DNA of 63,947 nucleotides from Pseudomonas sp. BN411 (GTDB lineage Bacteria > Pseudomonadota > Gammaproteobacteria > Pseudomonadales > Pseudomonadaceae): contig NZ_SSOM01000084.1 in the NCBI RefSeq assembly GCF_029871235.1, positions 1-63,947 of the forward strand, in the 5' to 3' direction. Positions 52,091 to 60,728 of this stretch are shown here, one piece after another. The position numbers and the translations under genes were made by a program. The notes under the pieces are model-generated. The model saw only the letters and a list, made by a program, of their open reading frames with translations. It was not told the DNA's origin and searched no databases. The stretch's first letter is position 1, and every line of letters begins with the position of its first letter.

Positions 52091-52866
52091 CCACAGCGCT
52101 GAGCGCTAGAAGCGATCGTGTCCGTCTATTGAGCGCGCGCGGTCGCCGCTAAATGAGTGTACTAGATGCCAGCATGGCGTTTAAGTTACCGCAGCGCCGA
52201 CGTGCTGGAGACGAGTGTCCGGTTTTGGCCGATCCTCGCTGGTCGCATCTGTGACATTCATGGGCCAAGTGTAAGCGTCCAGCCAAGTCATCTGCAGGCG
52301 ATATCCAGCATCAATCCAATGGGCCGGTCAGCGCGGCGCAATGGCGCGATGTGCCGAGAGTTGCGTTCGTTCTTCTGTCGTTCAAAGTCGACTGAATCCT
52401 GGAACCAAGAGAAAGACGCCGAAGGCCGAAGGCCTTCGGCTGTCGATAAAGAAACCACCCGTGAGCCGGTTCAGAGCATGGCCGTCGTCAAAGCCGTCCT
52501 CTGTCGCAGCATTCGCACTCGACCCGTGTCGTGGCTGGGGTCGAAATCCTTTGGCACGCATCCGCGCACAAAGGGCGCCCGTTGTTTCACCGGTGGGCGC
52601 CGGCACTGAATACCGTTCGACCCGAGGGGTCTCCTGGCGGCTCGTGTTCAGGTCGGCAGCAAGGCACCAGGAGACCCCTCGGGGAAGCGGAAGCACGCAG
52701 AGTAGGGGATCGCGACATGCCGATTGCGGAGGATTTCGCCTTCTCGGCGCCGGCCATCTGCCGGCAGCGTGCACACATTGCAGAAGGATGGGGTGTGCTG
52801 GGTTCCTCGCGGGAGCGAGGTCTGCGTATCGACTGTGATCGATACGATGGGGGAGGTGGAGCCTGG
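52091..52866. other. Gene-free region between Lamassu-like operon and topB
   Basis: 776 bp with no supported gene. Holds a short palindrome CCGAAGGCCTTCGG (about 52427-52440) and a large hairpin at 52622-52682. The hairpin resembles the leaders of the accessory block but has no gene behind it, as expected if a former minus-strand gene was displaced by the island. Confidence 0.5.
52622..52682 (-). promoter_or_regulatory. Orphan leader hairpin
   Basis: CCGAGGGGTCTCCTGG (52622-52637) and CCAGGAGACCCCTCGG (52667-52682): perfect 16-bp arms, 29-nt loop. On the minus strand it is preceded by CTTCCGCTTCCC, like the CTTTCCGCCACCC before other leaders. It is 184 bp downstream of the topB stop. Confidence 0.55.
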
Positions 52867-54885
52867 CTACTTCGACTGCGGCGACGGCTTGCTCACCGAG
52901 CGGCGTTTCCCGCCAGCTTGCCGGCCGGTCTGGATGGGAACAGCGCCCTTGCAGTCAGGGTAGCGACTGCAGGACCAGAAGGGGCCGGTTTTACCCTTGC
53001 GTTGTCGTGTGACGTTGCCGCACAAGGGGCATGCAGGCCCATCAGGCAGACGGATGGAAAGAGTGGTGCCACGGTACTGCTGCACGAGCTGCGCAACCCA
53101 GGCGGATTGCTTGTCGACGAATGCGTCTAGCGTCATCTGGCCCACCTCGATCATGTCCAGCGCCTGTTCCCAGATGGCGGTCGTGCCGGGATCGGCGATG
53201 GCTGCCGGTACGGCGTCGATAAGCGTGAAAGCTGGCTCAGACGCGCGGACGGCACGGCCTTTTTTGAGCAGATAGCCTCGGTCAAGCAGGCCTTTGATGA
53301 TGCTGGCGCGTGTTGCCTCGGTGCCAATCCCGGTCGTGTCCTTCAGCTTTTGTTTCAGACGTGGGTCGCTCACCAGTTTTGCCACCCCCTTCATCGCCTT
53401 GATCAGTTCACCCTGGGTGTAGGGCCTCGGTGGCAGGGTCTTCAACGCCTTCAGCTCGACCTGTCCTATGTTGCAATGAGTGCCGTTGGCCAATGGCGGC
53501 AGGATCTGACTACGCTGTGCCGATTCGTCGTCCCCGGTCTCCGGCGTGCTATGACCTAGCGCCAGATGCCAGCCCGGTACCACGACCAGCTTGCCGGTCG
53601 CCTGCAATGTTTGCCCGTTGCAGGTGAACAGCGCCACGGTGCGATCGAATTCGTGATGAGGTAGGAACTGCGCCAGGTAGTGCGCCCGGATCAGCCGATA
53701 GACTGCCAGTTCCTTCTCGCTCATCGCCGCTAGCTTCGCAGGTTCGAGCGTTGGAATGATGCCGTGGTGGGCGGTGACTTTGCTGTCGTTCCACGCCCGT
53801 GAACGCTGTGCCCGGTCGAGCTGAGCGAGCAGCGGGCGCAGGCCAGGGTCGGTCGCGACTAGGGCATCGAGCACTGCCGGCACTTCCGCCAGCATGTTCT
53901 CAGGCAGGTAGCCCGAGTCGCTACGCGGGTAGGTCGTCGCCTTGTGCGTCTCGTACAGCGACTGCGCGATGTCCAGCGTCTCCTGTACGTCGAGGCCGAG
54001 TTGCCGCGAGCACACCTCCTGCAAGGTTCCCAGGTCGAACGGCAGTGGCGGGGCTTCGCGCACGCGCTCGGTGTCTACCGACATGACTTGGGCCTCGCGT
54101 GTCGCGCGAATGCGATCAAGCGCCTGTTGCGCCACCGCTTGTTGTAGGCAGCGCCCCGAGGCATCTGTGGTGCCATCTGGCGGTATCCAACTCGCGGTAA
54201 AGAACTGGCCGGCCTGGGAAAGTGACACCTCCACGGCCCAGTACGGCACCGAGATGAAACATGCGATCTCCCGGTCGCGGAAAACAACGAGCGCGAGCGT
54301 AGGCGTTTGCACCCGGCCGACCGAGAGCACTCCGTCGTAGCCGCCCTGGCGGCCGAGCAGGGTGAATAGCCGGCTCAGATTCATGCCGATCAGCCAGTCG
54401 GCACGCGAGCGGGCGAGGGCGGAGTAATAGAGCGGCAGGGTTTCGGCTGACGGTTTGAGGGCGCCGAGTGCTGTGCGGATCGACGCATCATTCAGTGCCG
54501 ACAGCCACAGCCGCTGGATCGGACCGCGGTAACCACACAGGTCGATGAGTTCGCGGGCGATCAGCTCGCCCTCGCGATCCGCGTCCGTGGCGATCACCAG
54601 TTCACTGGCGTGGGCCAGCAGTTGCTTGACGATCTTGAACTGCGCAGCGGTCGCAGTCTTGGGCTCGACGCGCCAGCGCTTAGGGATAATGGGCAGGTGC
54701 TCGAGGGTCCAGCGCTTGTACTGTTCGCCATACCCTTCGGGCGGGACCGCTTCGACCAGATGCCCAATGCACCAAGTCACGATGGTGCCGGAGCCGCTGT
54801 AGCAGCCGGTGCCACGTTCCCCAGCGCCCAGGACGCGGGCGATGTCCTTGCCCTGGGATGGCTTCTCGCACAAGAACACGCGCAT
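52867..54885 (-). CDS. topB: DNA topoisomerase III
   Basis: 672 residues from the ATG at 54885 (MRVFLCEKPSQGKDIARVLG). Toprim motifs VIATDADREGELIARE, the SVGRVQTPTLALVV block and the active-site TTYPRSDSGYLP, where the tyrosine is catalytic. The C-terminal zinc ribbon CPLCGNVTRQRKGKTGPFWSCSRYPDC supports DNA binding. Type IA enzyme that resolves single-strand intermediates of ICE replication and transfer. Its start lies 212 bp after a 33-bp perfect palindrome that may be its operator. Confidence 0.94.
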   Translation of the reverse strand: MRVFLCEKPSQGKDIARVLGAGERGTGCYSGSGTIVTWCIGHLVEAVPPEGYGEQYKRWTLEHLPIIPKRWRVEPKTATAAQFKIVKQLLAHASELVIATDADREGELIARELIDLCGYRGPIQRLWLSALNDASIRTALGALKPSAETLPLYYSALARSRADWLIGMNLSRLFTLLGRQGGYDGVLSVGRVQTPTLALVVFRDREIACFISVPYWAVEVSLSQAGQFFTASWIPPDGTTDASGRCLQQAVAQQALDRIRATREAQVMSVDTERVREAPPLPFDLGTLQEVCSRQLGLDVQETLDIAQSLYETHKATTYPRSDSGYLPENMLAEVPAVLDALVATDPGLRPLLAQLDRAQRSRAWNDSKVTAHHGIIPTLEPAKLAAMSEKELAVYRLIRAHYLAQFLPHHEFDRTVALFTCNGQTLQATGKLVVVPGWHLALGHSTPETGDDESAQRSQILPPLANGTHCNIGQVELKALKTLPPRPYTQGELIKAMKGVAKLVSDPRLKQKLKDTTGIGTEATRASIIKGLLDRGYLLKKGRAVRASEPAFTLIDAVPAAIADPGTTAIWEQALDMIEVGQMTLDAFVDKQSAWVAQLVQQYRGTTLSIRLPDGPACPLCGNVTRQRKGKTGPFWSCSRYPDCKGAVPIQTGRQAGGKRRSVSKPSPQSK

Positions 54886-55096
54886 AAGGCCTCCTGGGAA
54901 CGCTGGCGATCGTCGAATGATCGTCAGCATTCCCGCCGGCCATGTTCACGGCAGCAATCAACGCGGCAGCGACTGACACCAGGATGTACGGCGGCAGTGT
55001 GCAGCAGGTGCCATGTATCAGAGCGTGGAGGGATGAAGCAGTAGCTCAATGACCAGAAGCATCGTTCAGAGGGCGCCGCTGGAACTCAGTGGAACT

Positions 55097-55129
55097 CAGT
55101 AGAACTATCCCCCGGGGATAGTTCTACTG
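55097..55129. promoter_or_regulatory. Perfect palindrome upstream of topB
   Basis: CAGTAGAACTATCCCC-C-GGGGATAGTTCTACTG: 16-bp arms around one base. The core CTATCCCC-N-GGGGATAG is repeated at 56988-57004 before the TIGR03761 operon. It could be a dimer-binding site or, as RNA, the terminator of the ssb operon; the two-place occurrence favours a binding site. Confidence 0.6.
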
Positions 55130-55146
55130 ACTGCTGCTGCGCGCGG

Positions 55147-55542
55147 TTAGTCGGTGGTGGGGGATGGCTCAGCGGCCGGTTTCTGGCTCAACGTTACCGC
55201 GTCGAGCCGGTACGGCAGGATGCCGATACGCCGGGCCTCGATCTTGAACGTCACGCGTTCGTTCTCGTCGGCGTCTTCCCATTCATCGCGCACCGTGCGG
55301 CCCTCCACCAGGACGCGCATGCCTTTCCGATACAGCGTTTGCCAGTGCGCGGCGTCGCGGTGCCACAACTCCACGGGGGCCCAGAAGCCGCCTCGGTCCT
55401 CGAAGCCCTCCTTGGTTGGAACCGGGTTGTCGAAGTAGACGTTTAGGCGCAGCAATCGCCGCGGCTCATCGTTGCCGTTGGGGAACTCCCTGAACTCCGG
55501 CGCAGAGCCGATGTTGCCTTCGCCAACAAAGTGCGTGCTCAT
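55147..55542 (-). CDS. ssb: Single-stranded DNA-binding protein
   Basis: 131 residues: MSTHFVGEGNIGSAPEFREF start, OB-fold pattern with RLNVYFDN, FWAPVELWHRDAAHW and GMRVLVEGRTVRDEWED; short acidic tail. It protects ICE single strands during excision-transfer. Third gene of an operon with the TIGR03761 and DUF3158 genes (overlaps of 4 bp each). Divergent from host Ssb and lacking the acidic DF-type tip. Confidence 0.9.
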   Translation of the reverse strand: MSTHFVGEGNIGSAPEFREFPNGNDEPRRLLRLNVYFDNPVPTKEGFEDRGGFWAPVELWHRDAAHWQTLYRKGMRVLVEGRTVRDEWEDADENERVTFKIEARRIGILPYRLDAVTLSQKPAAEPSPTTD

Positions 55543-56087
55543 AGTGACTCCTTGGGGGGCGTGGTGCGGGGGGAAGCGGCGTCGCCGTGGACACGCCGCA
55601 GGTAGGTCGACTCAGCCTGGGCCAGCTTGCTGGCGCACTCCTGGGCCTGGCGGCCCAGGGTGTGCAGCAGGCTGATTTGCATGTTCAGCACGATGCGCTG
55701 GACCTCCATGGCATAGAGGTCGTCAATCAGTGTGTCGGGCGTGGTGAGGCTGGTGAGCAGCTCCTGCCACAGCACCACACCCATCGCGGAGCGGTCGGGC
55801 TTGCGCCATCGCAGAAAGGTGGTGCCTGCGCCCGTGGTCTGCTGGGCCAGCTGGACGGGGAGCAGGCGGAAGGGGTAGGCGTCGGTCTGAGCCAGGATTC
55901 GCTGCTGTGCCAGTACGACCAGGTCATCGCGGAGCGCGTGGCACTGACTGGCCCAGTCCGTAAGCGTCCCCTTACCCTTAAAAGGACGTAAAAGGCCTTT
56001 TAGCGAGGCGGCCTGTTCCAGGCGCTGGAAGTCAGCCTGTTCCAAGGGGTAAAAGCGTCGAGCCGGTGCCGCTGGAGTGAGTGTCAT
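55539..56087 (-). CDS. DUF3158 family protein
   Basis: 182 residues, MTLTPAAPARRFYPLEQADF start. Contains FQRLEQAASLKGLLRPFKGKG and ISLLHTLGRQAQECASKLAQAESTYLRR, the helical pattern of DUF3158. In ICEclc a protein encoded beside ssb (InrR) acts in integrase expression; whether this is its equivalent I cannot tell. Stop overlaps ssb by 4 bp. Confidence 0.82.
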   Translation of the reverse strand: MTLTPAAPARRFYPLEQADFQRLEQAASLKGLLRPFKGKGTLTDWASQCHALRDDLVVLAQQRILAQTDAYPFRLLPVQLAQQTTGAGTTFLRWRKPDRSAMGVVLWQELLTSLTTPDTLIDDLYAMEVQRIVLNMQISLLHTLGRQAQECASKLAQAESTYLRRVHGDAASPRTTPPKESL

Positions 56088-56866
56088 GCTGGCTCATCCT
56101 CATCACTGACGGCGGCCGTGATCAGCAAATCGCTGGCCTCAACCTGGAACTCGTCGTCGCTCTCGGCCCCAGGATGTGCCGATGCGGCCAGCGCCGAGCG
56201 CCGGACAATGGGCGGCGCATAGCGGGAGCGTCGGGTGCCTTCGAGCACCTCCTCTGGCAGTTCGCCAAATTTCTCGATAGCCGCTCGCGCTGCCGCATTC
56301 TTGGCGGCGAAATCATCTCGCACGCATCCTGAGAAGCGATACTGCTGGGCCAGCGAAAAAAGGCTGCGCAGAGCGTGGGCCCCTTCGTTGAGCCAGCGCT
56401 CGAGCGTGCTGCGATCGATCAGCGCCGTGTGATGCGCGAGAATCAGCTTCCGGGCGAGGTCGTCGTAGTCGGCCAGTAGGTAGACGGCCACGAACCCCAG
56501 CTGCGCGTTCACGAACAGCGGCAGCTTCACCGGCTGAACATTCAGGTTTTCCCCGAGTGTCAGTGCAGGCGGCACGTCGGCCAGGGCTTGATCCACTTGT
56601 TCTCGCAAGGCCTGCAGGGTGTCCTTGGTCTGCGCCAGTTTTTCCTCGATGCGCAGCATCCACCAGTCGCTGTAAGGATCATCCTGCTCGGCGCCGCGCT
56701 TCATCTTGTTCATCACGGCAATGAAGCCATTGAGCCCGACGATAGCGGGACGTCCCTCCGCGGCGGTGCGGCCGTGCCAGATGCGCGAGGCATGGTGGGT
56801 GTGCAGCGTCAGCGACATCGCGGCGCGAAGCGATCCGAGGTTCAGTTGCAGGGTGTCGTTGGCCAT
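56084..56866 (-). CDS. ICE protein PFL_4669 family (TIGR03761)
   Basis: 260 residues. MANDTLQLNLGSLRAAMSLT start; TLHTHHASRIWHGRTAAEGRPAIVGLNGF and DPYSDWWMLRIEEKL are family blocks. Cytoplasmic, function unknown. First gene of the TIGR03761-DUF3158-ssb operon; the CTATCCCC-T-GGGGATAG palindrome lies 121 bp upstream of its start. Confidence 0.86.
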   Translation of the reverse strand: MANDTLQLNLGSLRAAMSLTLHTHHASRIWHGRTAAEGRPAIVGLNGFIAVMNKMKRGAEQDDPYSDWWMLRIEEKLAQTKDTLQALREQVDQALADVPPALTLGENLNVQPVKLPLFVNAQLGFVAVYLLADYDDLARKLILAHHTALIDRSTLERWLNEGAHALRSLFSLAQQYRFSGCVRDDFAAKNAAARAAIEKFGELPEEVLEGTRRSRYAPPIVRRSALAASAHPGAESDDEFQVEASDLLITAAVSDEDEPA

Positions 56867-56987
56867 GGGAGCGACTCGCGGTAGAGTAACGAGTCGCCAG
56901 CTTGGGGGGCGAGGGGAAGGCAGTCAGTCAACTAACCGCACACAAGCCCAGCCTGGTTGGTGGATCGCGGAAGGCACACTGTTGCAA

Positions 56988-57004
56988 CTATCCCCTGGGG
57001 ATAG
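56988..57004. promoter_or_regulatory. 17-bp palindrome upstream of the TIGR03761-DUF3158-ssb operon
   Basis: CTATCCCC-T-GGGGATAG, same as the core of 55097-55129 except for the centre base. A GAGTTCCACTG sequence lies close to both copies. In ICEclc a symmetrical sequence marks promoters of the bistable transfer regulon; this palindrome is a candidate equivalent. Confidence 0.6.
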
Positions 57005-57037
57005 CGCCAGGGAGTTCCACTGGAGCTAATCTGCCCG

Positions 57038-58219
57038 TCATGGATCCGGGGCCAGGAGGGCGTGCAGGTGTGCCAGGTGGGTCTGGGCGACTTCGGGGCG
57101 CGCTGGCCGGTGATCGCTTGCGGACGGTCCGGCGGGGGGCACGGTGTTGCTCTTTCCTTGTCCAGCCCAGGCCTTGAATTCGCCGCGGATGGCTTTCTGG
57201 ATGATGCCGAACAGATAACCGGCGGGTTTACGGACTTCGCTGTTGCGACAGCGCACGGCCCATTCATCCAGCACGGCTTGTCGCTGTTCGGCCTCGACCT
57301 GGCGCAGCGCAACCAGCGCGCCGGCCTGCTGTTCCTCTTTCAACGCCAGGAAACGCTCGGGTAGCCGCAGGTCTTGGAGCTCCTGCGCACGCGGTACAGT
57401 ACGTACGGCTTTAATACGAGTACTGAGTACTTCAGTACGGTCCTGCTTCGGATTCCGAAGAGGGGCGTCGTGGCTGGGGTTTTCACCTGCTTCGGAATCC
57501 GAAGAGGGCGGTTCACCATTCCGAAGAGGGGCCTCGCGGCCCACTTCGGATTCGTGTTCCTGTTCCCTGGTTTGATCACTGGTGAGTGTGCCCACTTCAC
57601 CGGGCGCCAGGCGCTGGGCCAGCACCTGCAGCCGCGTCGGCAGGGCGCGACCGCTGAGCAGCGGGTCGTCGGCCAGCTCCTGGATGGCCCGGTAACCTAC
57701 CTGTCGAATCGCCTTGCTGGCATGGTTGAGCGCATGGCTCACCAGGCCCAGGTACTCAGGGTCGAGTTGCATGGCTTCGTAAGGGGTAAGGGGCTCGTCG
57801 TGCAGCACGTACAGGTTGCCCTGGAGGCGCCCGGTCCGGGCGTCGCGCCGTCGGCGCACAAGACTGAGCCAGCGAGTCAGGCGCAGCAGGATCAGGGCAC
57901 GCGCCACAGTTTCGTGCGAAGCCTGCTCCGCACAGGGGGTCGAGGCCAGATAGGACCGCAGGTGGTCGTAGGTGGGAAAGGCCGTCACCCCATCGTCGTT
58001 GAGCAGGAGTCGAAAGACCTGCCAGGCATTACGCTCCAGCGGTGTCAGGCGTCGGTCGAGAAACAGCGCGCGGGGTACGCTTTCATGGCGATTGCCGCTG
58101 TAGAGGAACCCGTCGCTGGCTGGGGCGGTATTTGTTGCGGGCGCCAAATTCCGCAGCGCGTCGTCGAGCAGCGTGGACAGCGAGCTGGGGCCGGCCGCTT
58201 GCTGGCTTGGCGGCACCAT
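57038..58219 (-). CDS. STY4528-type pathogenicity-island replication protein
   Basis: 393 residues. A helical, DNA-binding-like N-terminal half (ALFLDRRLTPLERNAWQVFRLLL; ETVARALILLRLTRWLSLVRRRRDARTGRLQGN read in parts) is followed by a linker at about 220-270 with repeated PLRN and SSDSE units, then a helical end (GYLFGIIQKAIRGEFKAW). The linker coincides with a dense set of DNA palindromes (separate entry), so it may be an iteron-bearing origin within the initiator gene. Begins 4 bp after the DUF2857 stop. Confidence 0.82.
   Translation of the reverse strand: MVPPSQQAAGPSSLSTLLDDALRNLAPATNTAPASDGFLYSGNRHESVPRALFLDRRLTPLERNAWQVFRLLLNDDGVTAFPTYDHLRSYLASTPCAEQASHETVARALILLRLTRWLSLVRRRRDARTGRLQGNLYVLHDEPLTPYEAMQLDPEYLGLVSHALNHASKAIRQVGYRAIQELADDPLLSGRALPTRLQVLAQRLAPGEVGTLTSDQTREQEHESEVGREAPLRNGEPPSSDSEAGENPSHDAPLRNPKQDRTEVLSTRIKAVRTVPRAQELQDLRLPERFLALKEEQQAGALVALRQVEAEQRQAVLDEWAVRCRNSEVRKPAGYLFGIIQKAIRGEFKAWAGQGKSNTVPPAGPSASDHRPARPEVAQTHLAHLHALLAPDP
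57394..57553. repeat. Palindrome and GTAC cluster inside the STY4528-type gene
   Basis: Six GTAC tetramers in 45 bp (57394-57438), including AGTACTGAGTACTTCAGTAC; then two 15-bp palindromes CTTCGGATTCCGAAG (57446-57460) and CTTCGGAATCCGAAG (57489-57503), and half-sites ATTCCGAAGAGGGG (57517-57530) and CTTCGGATTCG (57543-57553). TCCGAAGAGGG recurs three times. Confidence 0.6.
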
Positions 58220-58222
58220 GGG

Positions 58223-58783
58223 TTACACCAAGCCTTGATCGATCCAGCTGTGTATTGCCGCCCAGATTACGGACATGGGTAAGGACAGTGACTCGGCCAG
58301 ATCCATCGCTAACGTCAGCATCGCACTGTCATCGTTCAGGGTGATCCCGCGCTCGTCCATGGTGGACTTCCAGCGCTTCCACAGGGTGGTCTCCTGTTCC
58401 TCGTTCAAGACGGGATGCCGGCCCTTGCGTTTGGGCAGTCCGATGATGTCGCGGCGTAGTGCGACTTCTTGGTGGGTCAAACCGTAGAAGGTGCTGACCA
58501 TCTCGGTACTGGCGCCCAGGCGCAACATGCGATCGACCGTGGCGATCTCCTGCTCGATGTCGTTCAGCTGGCTGACCAGGCGCCAGAGGACGTCCGTATT
58601 CACCTTCACCGAGCACCAGGGCACCTGTGCGTTGGCCAGCAAGCTCACCAAGGCGGGTTGCTTCAGGACATCCAGCTCTTTCTCGCTGAAGCCCATGGAC
58701 AGGCAGCGGCGAAGTTGGCCGTTTCGCAGGTCGTGTAAGGCTTGGGCAACGACCGCCTGGTTCAAGGGATGAGGTGTCGACAT
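58223..58783 (-). CDS. DUF2857 domain protein
   Basis: 186 residues. MSTPHPLNQAVVAQALHDL start; LSMGFSEKELDVL and ASTEMVSTFYGLTHQEVALRRDIIGLPKRKGRHP form a helix-turn-helix-like block, so a DNA-binding role is plausible (inference). It stands between parB and the STY4528-type gene in the usual order of this ICE class. Confidence 0.82.
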   Translation of the reverse strand: MSTPHPLNQAVVAQALHDLRNGQLRRCLSMGFSEKELDVLKQPALVSLLANAQVPWCSVKVNTDVLWRLVSQLNDIEQEIATVDRMLRLGASTEMVSTFYGLTHQEVALRRDIIGLPKRKGRHPVLNEEQETTLWKRWKSTMDERGITLNDDSAMLTLAMDLAESLSLPMSVIWAAIHSWIDQGLV

Positions 58784-58801
58784 GAAAGCCTCCGGCCTCT
58801 T

Positions 58802-60499
58802 TCAATGATCGGACTTGTCTGGATTGGCTTCCAGATCGACTAGTCGGCGGGCAAGCCGAACCAGTCGGAAAAGCTTGACCAAGCCGTTATCGCTCAGACG
58901 GGGAAGGGCTTCTGGGAGTCTGCTCCCGGTCCCCAGCAGCAGGGTGCCCAGATTGTCCGCCAACTGGAGATCGCAACTGTCGAAGGGGGAGGGCTGTGTG
59001 GCGTCGTGGACACTCAGGGTGTGCAGGAGCGCGAGCACCGTACGGCCGAACGCGGAAATCAGCATGGCGGGTTGGGGGGGTATACACGTGAAGCCGATGC
59101 CGGTATTGACTGCTTCTATGCAATCACTCAGCTCGGCTTCCTCGGCGATTTCCCGAGCGAATTGAACAATGTGAATCCGCAGTCGGTCCGGTGAATCCAG
59201 AGTGGATTCGATGTACCAGACGTCGGTAATCGGAAACAGCCCGCCCGCCTGGACGGGGATTGCCTGCAGCACAGCGTCGGCAAACCGCGGCACTGCTTCA
59301 CCGGTTTGCTCAGCCACCAGTTGCTGGATGGCCTGCAGGCGTTCGGTGCTGACGGCTGGCGTGACGATATGCTCCTGCAGGTGCGCCTCCTCCGTACCAC
59401 TAACTTGGGTAGCGTTCGGCATTTGCGGCTGCACCGGCGAAGGCGGCAGGGCCACGTCAAGCGCTGGTGATGCTGCCGCCGGCGAGAGCGCTTCAGCGTT
59501 ATCGGCCGGAATTGAGGGCGGTACCGACTTGACGGTAGGAGCACGCTCGGATTTTGCGGGCGTGACAGTGAGTGAGGGTTCGACGGTAGCCGTTGGCGTG
59601 CTGATGACCGCGCGCTGCCGGTGCTCGGTGCTATCGATGTCCAATTCCAGCACGTTGTAGTCGGCGTCGAGCAGCTCCGCCATTTGACCGATCAGTTCGT
59701 CCCTGACCCGTCCGACGGAGAAACCGTCGGGCTGCGCATCGAAGGGAGCGAGGACGTCGTGGAACAGCGTCTCGAATTCGATGCTGAGGACCTTCAAACC
59801 GGCGTATTTCTGCCAGGTGAGCTCGGCCGCCTTGCGCAACACCGCTAACCGTTCGACCTGGTGTCGTCCCAGACCGTTGTACAGCACGTTGGGAATCACC
59901 GGCAGTAGGTAGCGCACCGTGTCCTGCATGCGGCTGATGTGGGACTGCTGAATCGGATAGCCGTCGGCGCTGAGGCAACGGGCGAGTTCGGATTGCGACA
60001 GCGGCTTGCCACTGTCTTGCTCATAGAGTTCGCGCGCTTTTTCGACACCGAGCGCGCGTTCCACGAAGGTCAGGCCACCATGCAATTCGTTCTCCGCCAG
60101 GTGGCCGGTCAGGGCAATGATTTCGCCGCGTTCGGGCCAGGGACGGAACAGGCAGGGAATGCGGAAGAAACGCTCGTCCTTCGTCTCAGACCACAGCTCG
60201 CGCAGGATGGCCAGTCGAGTATTACCGCCATTACGGATGATGTAGTGCTCAGCACCGGGTCTTCGGGTGATCGACGGCGGCGCATCTAGGCCACGCTCTC
60301 GGATCGAGGCCTTGATCTCAGCGTAGAGGGAGTTGCGCGTGATCCGTGGATCGAGTTCGTATGGACGCAACTCGTCCAGGGTGACGACCATCGGGGTTTC
60401 GACCAAGGGGGCGGTCAGTGCCTGCGCGACGGGGCCGTTGCGCGAAAAACTATCGGCCATCAGCTTCCCGGCCATTTCCTCTGGCGTGACGTTAGCCAT
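58802..60499 (-). CDS. parB: ParB-family protein of PFGI-1-class ICE (TIGR03764)
   Basis: 565 residues from the ATG at 60499 (MANVTPEEMAGKLMADSFSR), overlapping the shi stop by 8 bp. ParB nuclease-like domain with ELRPYELDPRITRNSLYAEI and IRNGGNTRLAILREL; HTH region with LSQSELARCLSADGYPIQQSHISRMQ; long linker of A, P and V (about 330-395) and a C-terminal domain. Together with ParA keeps the ICE or the excised circle; in ICEclc the parA-shi-parB region also shapes the transfer-competent cell. Confidence 0.9.
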   Translation of the reverse strand: MANVTPEEMAGKLMADSFSRNGPVAQALTAPLVETPMVVTLDELRPYELDPRITRNSLYAEIKASIRERGLDAPPSITRRPGAEHYIIRNGGNTRLAILRELWSETKDERFFRIPCLFRPWPERGEIIALTGHLAENELHGGLTFVERALGVEKARELYEQDSGKPLSQSELARCLSADGYPIQQSHISRMQDTVRYLLPVIPNVLYNGLGRHQVERLAVLRKAAELTWQKYAGLKVLSIEFETLFHDVLAPFDAQPDGFSVGRVRDELIGQMAELLDADYNVLELDIDSTEHRQRAVISTPTATVEPSLTVTPAKSERAPTVKSVPPSIPADNAEALSPAAASPALDVALPPSPVQPQMPNATQVSGTEEAHLQEHIVTPAVSTERLQAIQQLVAEQTGEAVPRFADAVLQAIPVQAGGLFPITDVWYIESTLDSPDRLRIHIVQFAREIAEEAELSDCIEAVNTGIGFTCIPPQPAMLISAFGRTVLALLHTLSVHDATQPSPFDSCDLQLADNLGTLLLGTGSRLPEALPRLSDNGLVKLFRLVRLARRLVDLEANPDKSDH

Positions 60500-60728
60500 T
60501 CCATGCTCCCTGCAGGCACCGACCACCTCGGCGCTTCCGTGCCCCCCCGTTTTCGTTTGCTCGATAGTCGCTGGCTGTCGAGCTGGTGAAGATCGGCGAC
60601 AGGCCCGGCTTGGTGAACGTCAGGTGACCGCCCGCGGTGTGGTGTACCTTCCAGTCTTCGCGCAAGGCAAACACCACCAGCGGCAGTAGCCGTTTGTGGT
60701 TGCAGCAGAGCTCATGAGCGCTCGACAT
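60492..60728 (-). CDS. Small HicA-like protein between parA and parB (Shi-like)
   Basis: 78 residues from the ATG at 60728 (MSSAHELCCNHKRLLPLVVF), GGGAG 8 bp upstream; an ATG at 60743 would add five residues. The WKVHHTAGGHLTFTKPG block has the shape of HicA mRNA-interferase domains (GxH in a small alpha/beta fold), followed by IFTSSTASDYRANENG. It overlaps parA by 17 bp and parB by 8 bp. In ICEclc the gene in this place, shi, restrains growth of transfer-competent cells; equivalence here is inferred from position and size. Confidence 0.7.
   Translation of the reverse strand: MSSAHELCCNHKRLLPLVVFALREDWKVHHTAGGHLTFTKPGLSPIFTSSTASDYRANENGGARKRRGGRCLQGAWNG

Noticed and set aside
55066..55100. 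Short direct repeat GGAACTCAGT before the 33-bp palindrome
   Set aside because: Only two adjacent 10-bp units; too short to call iterons on its own, so mentioned only with the palindrome.
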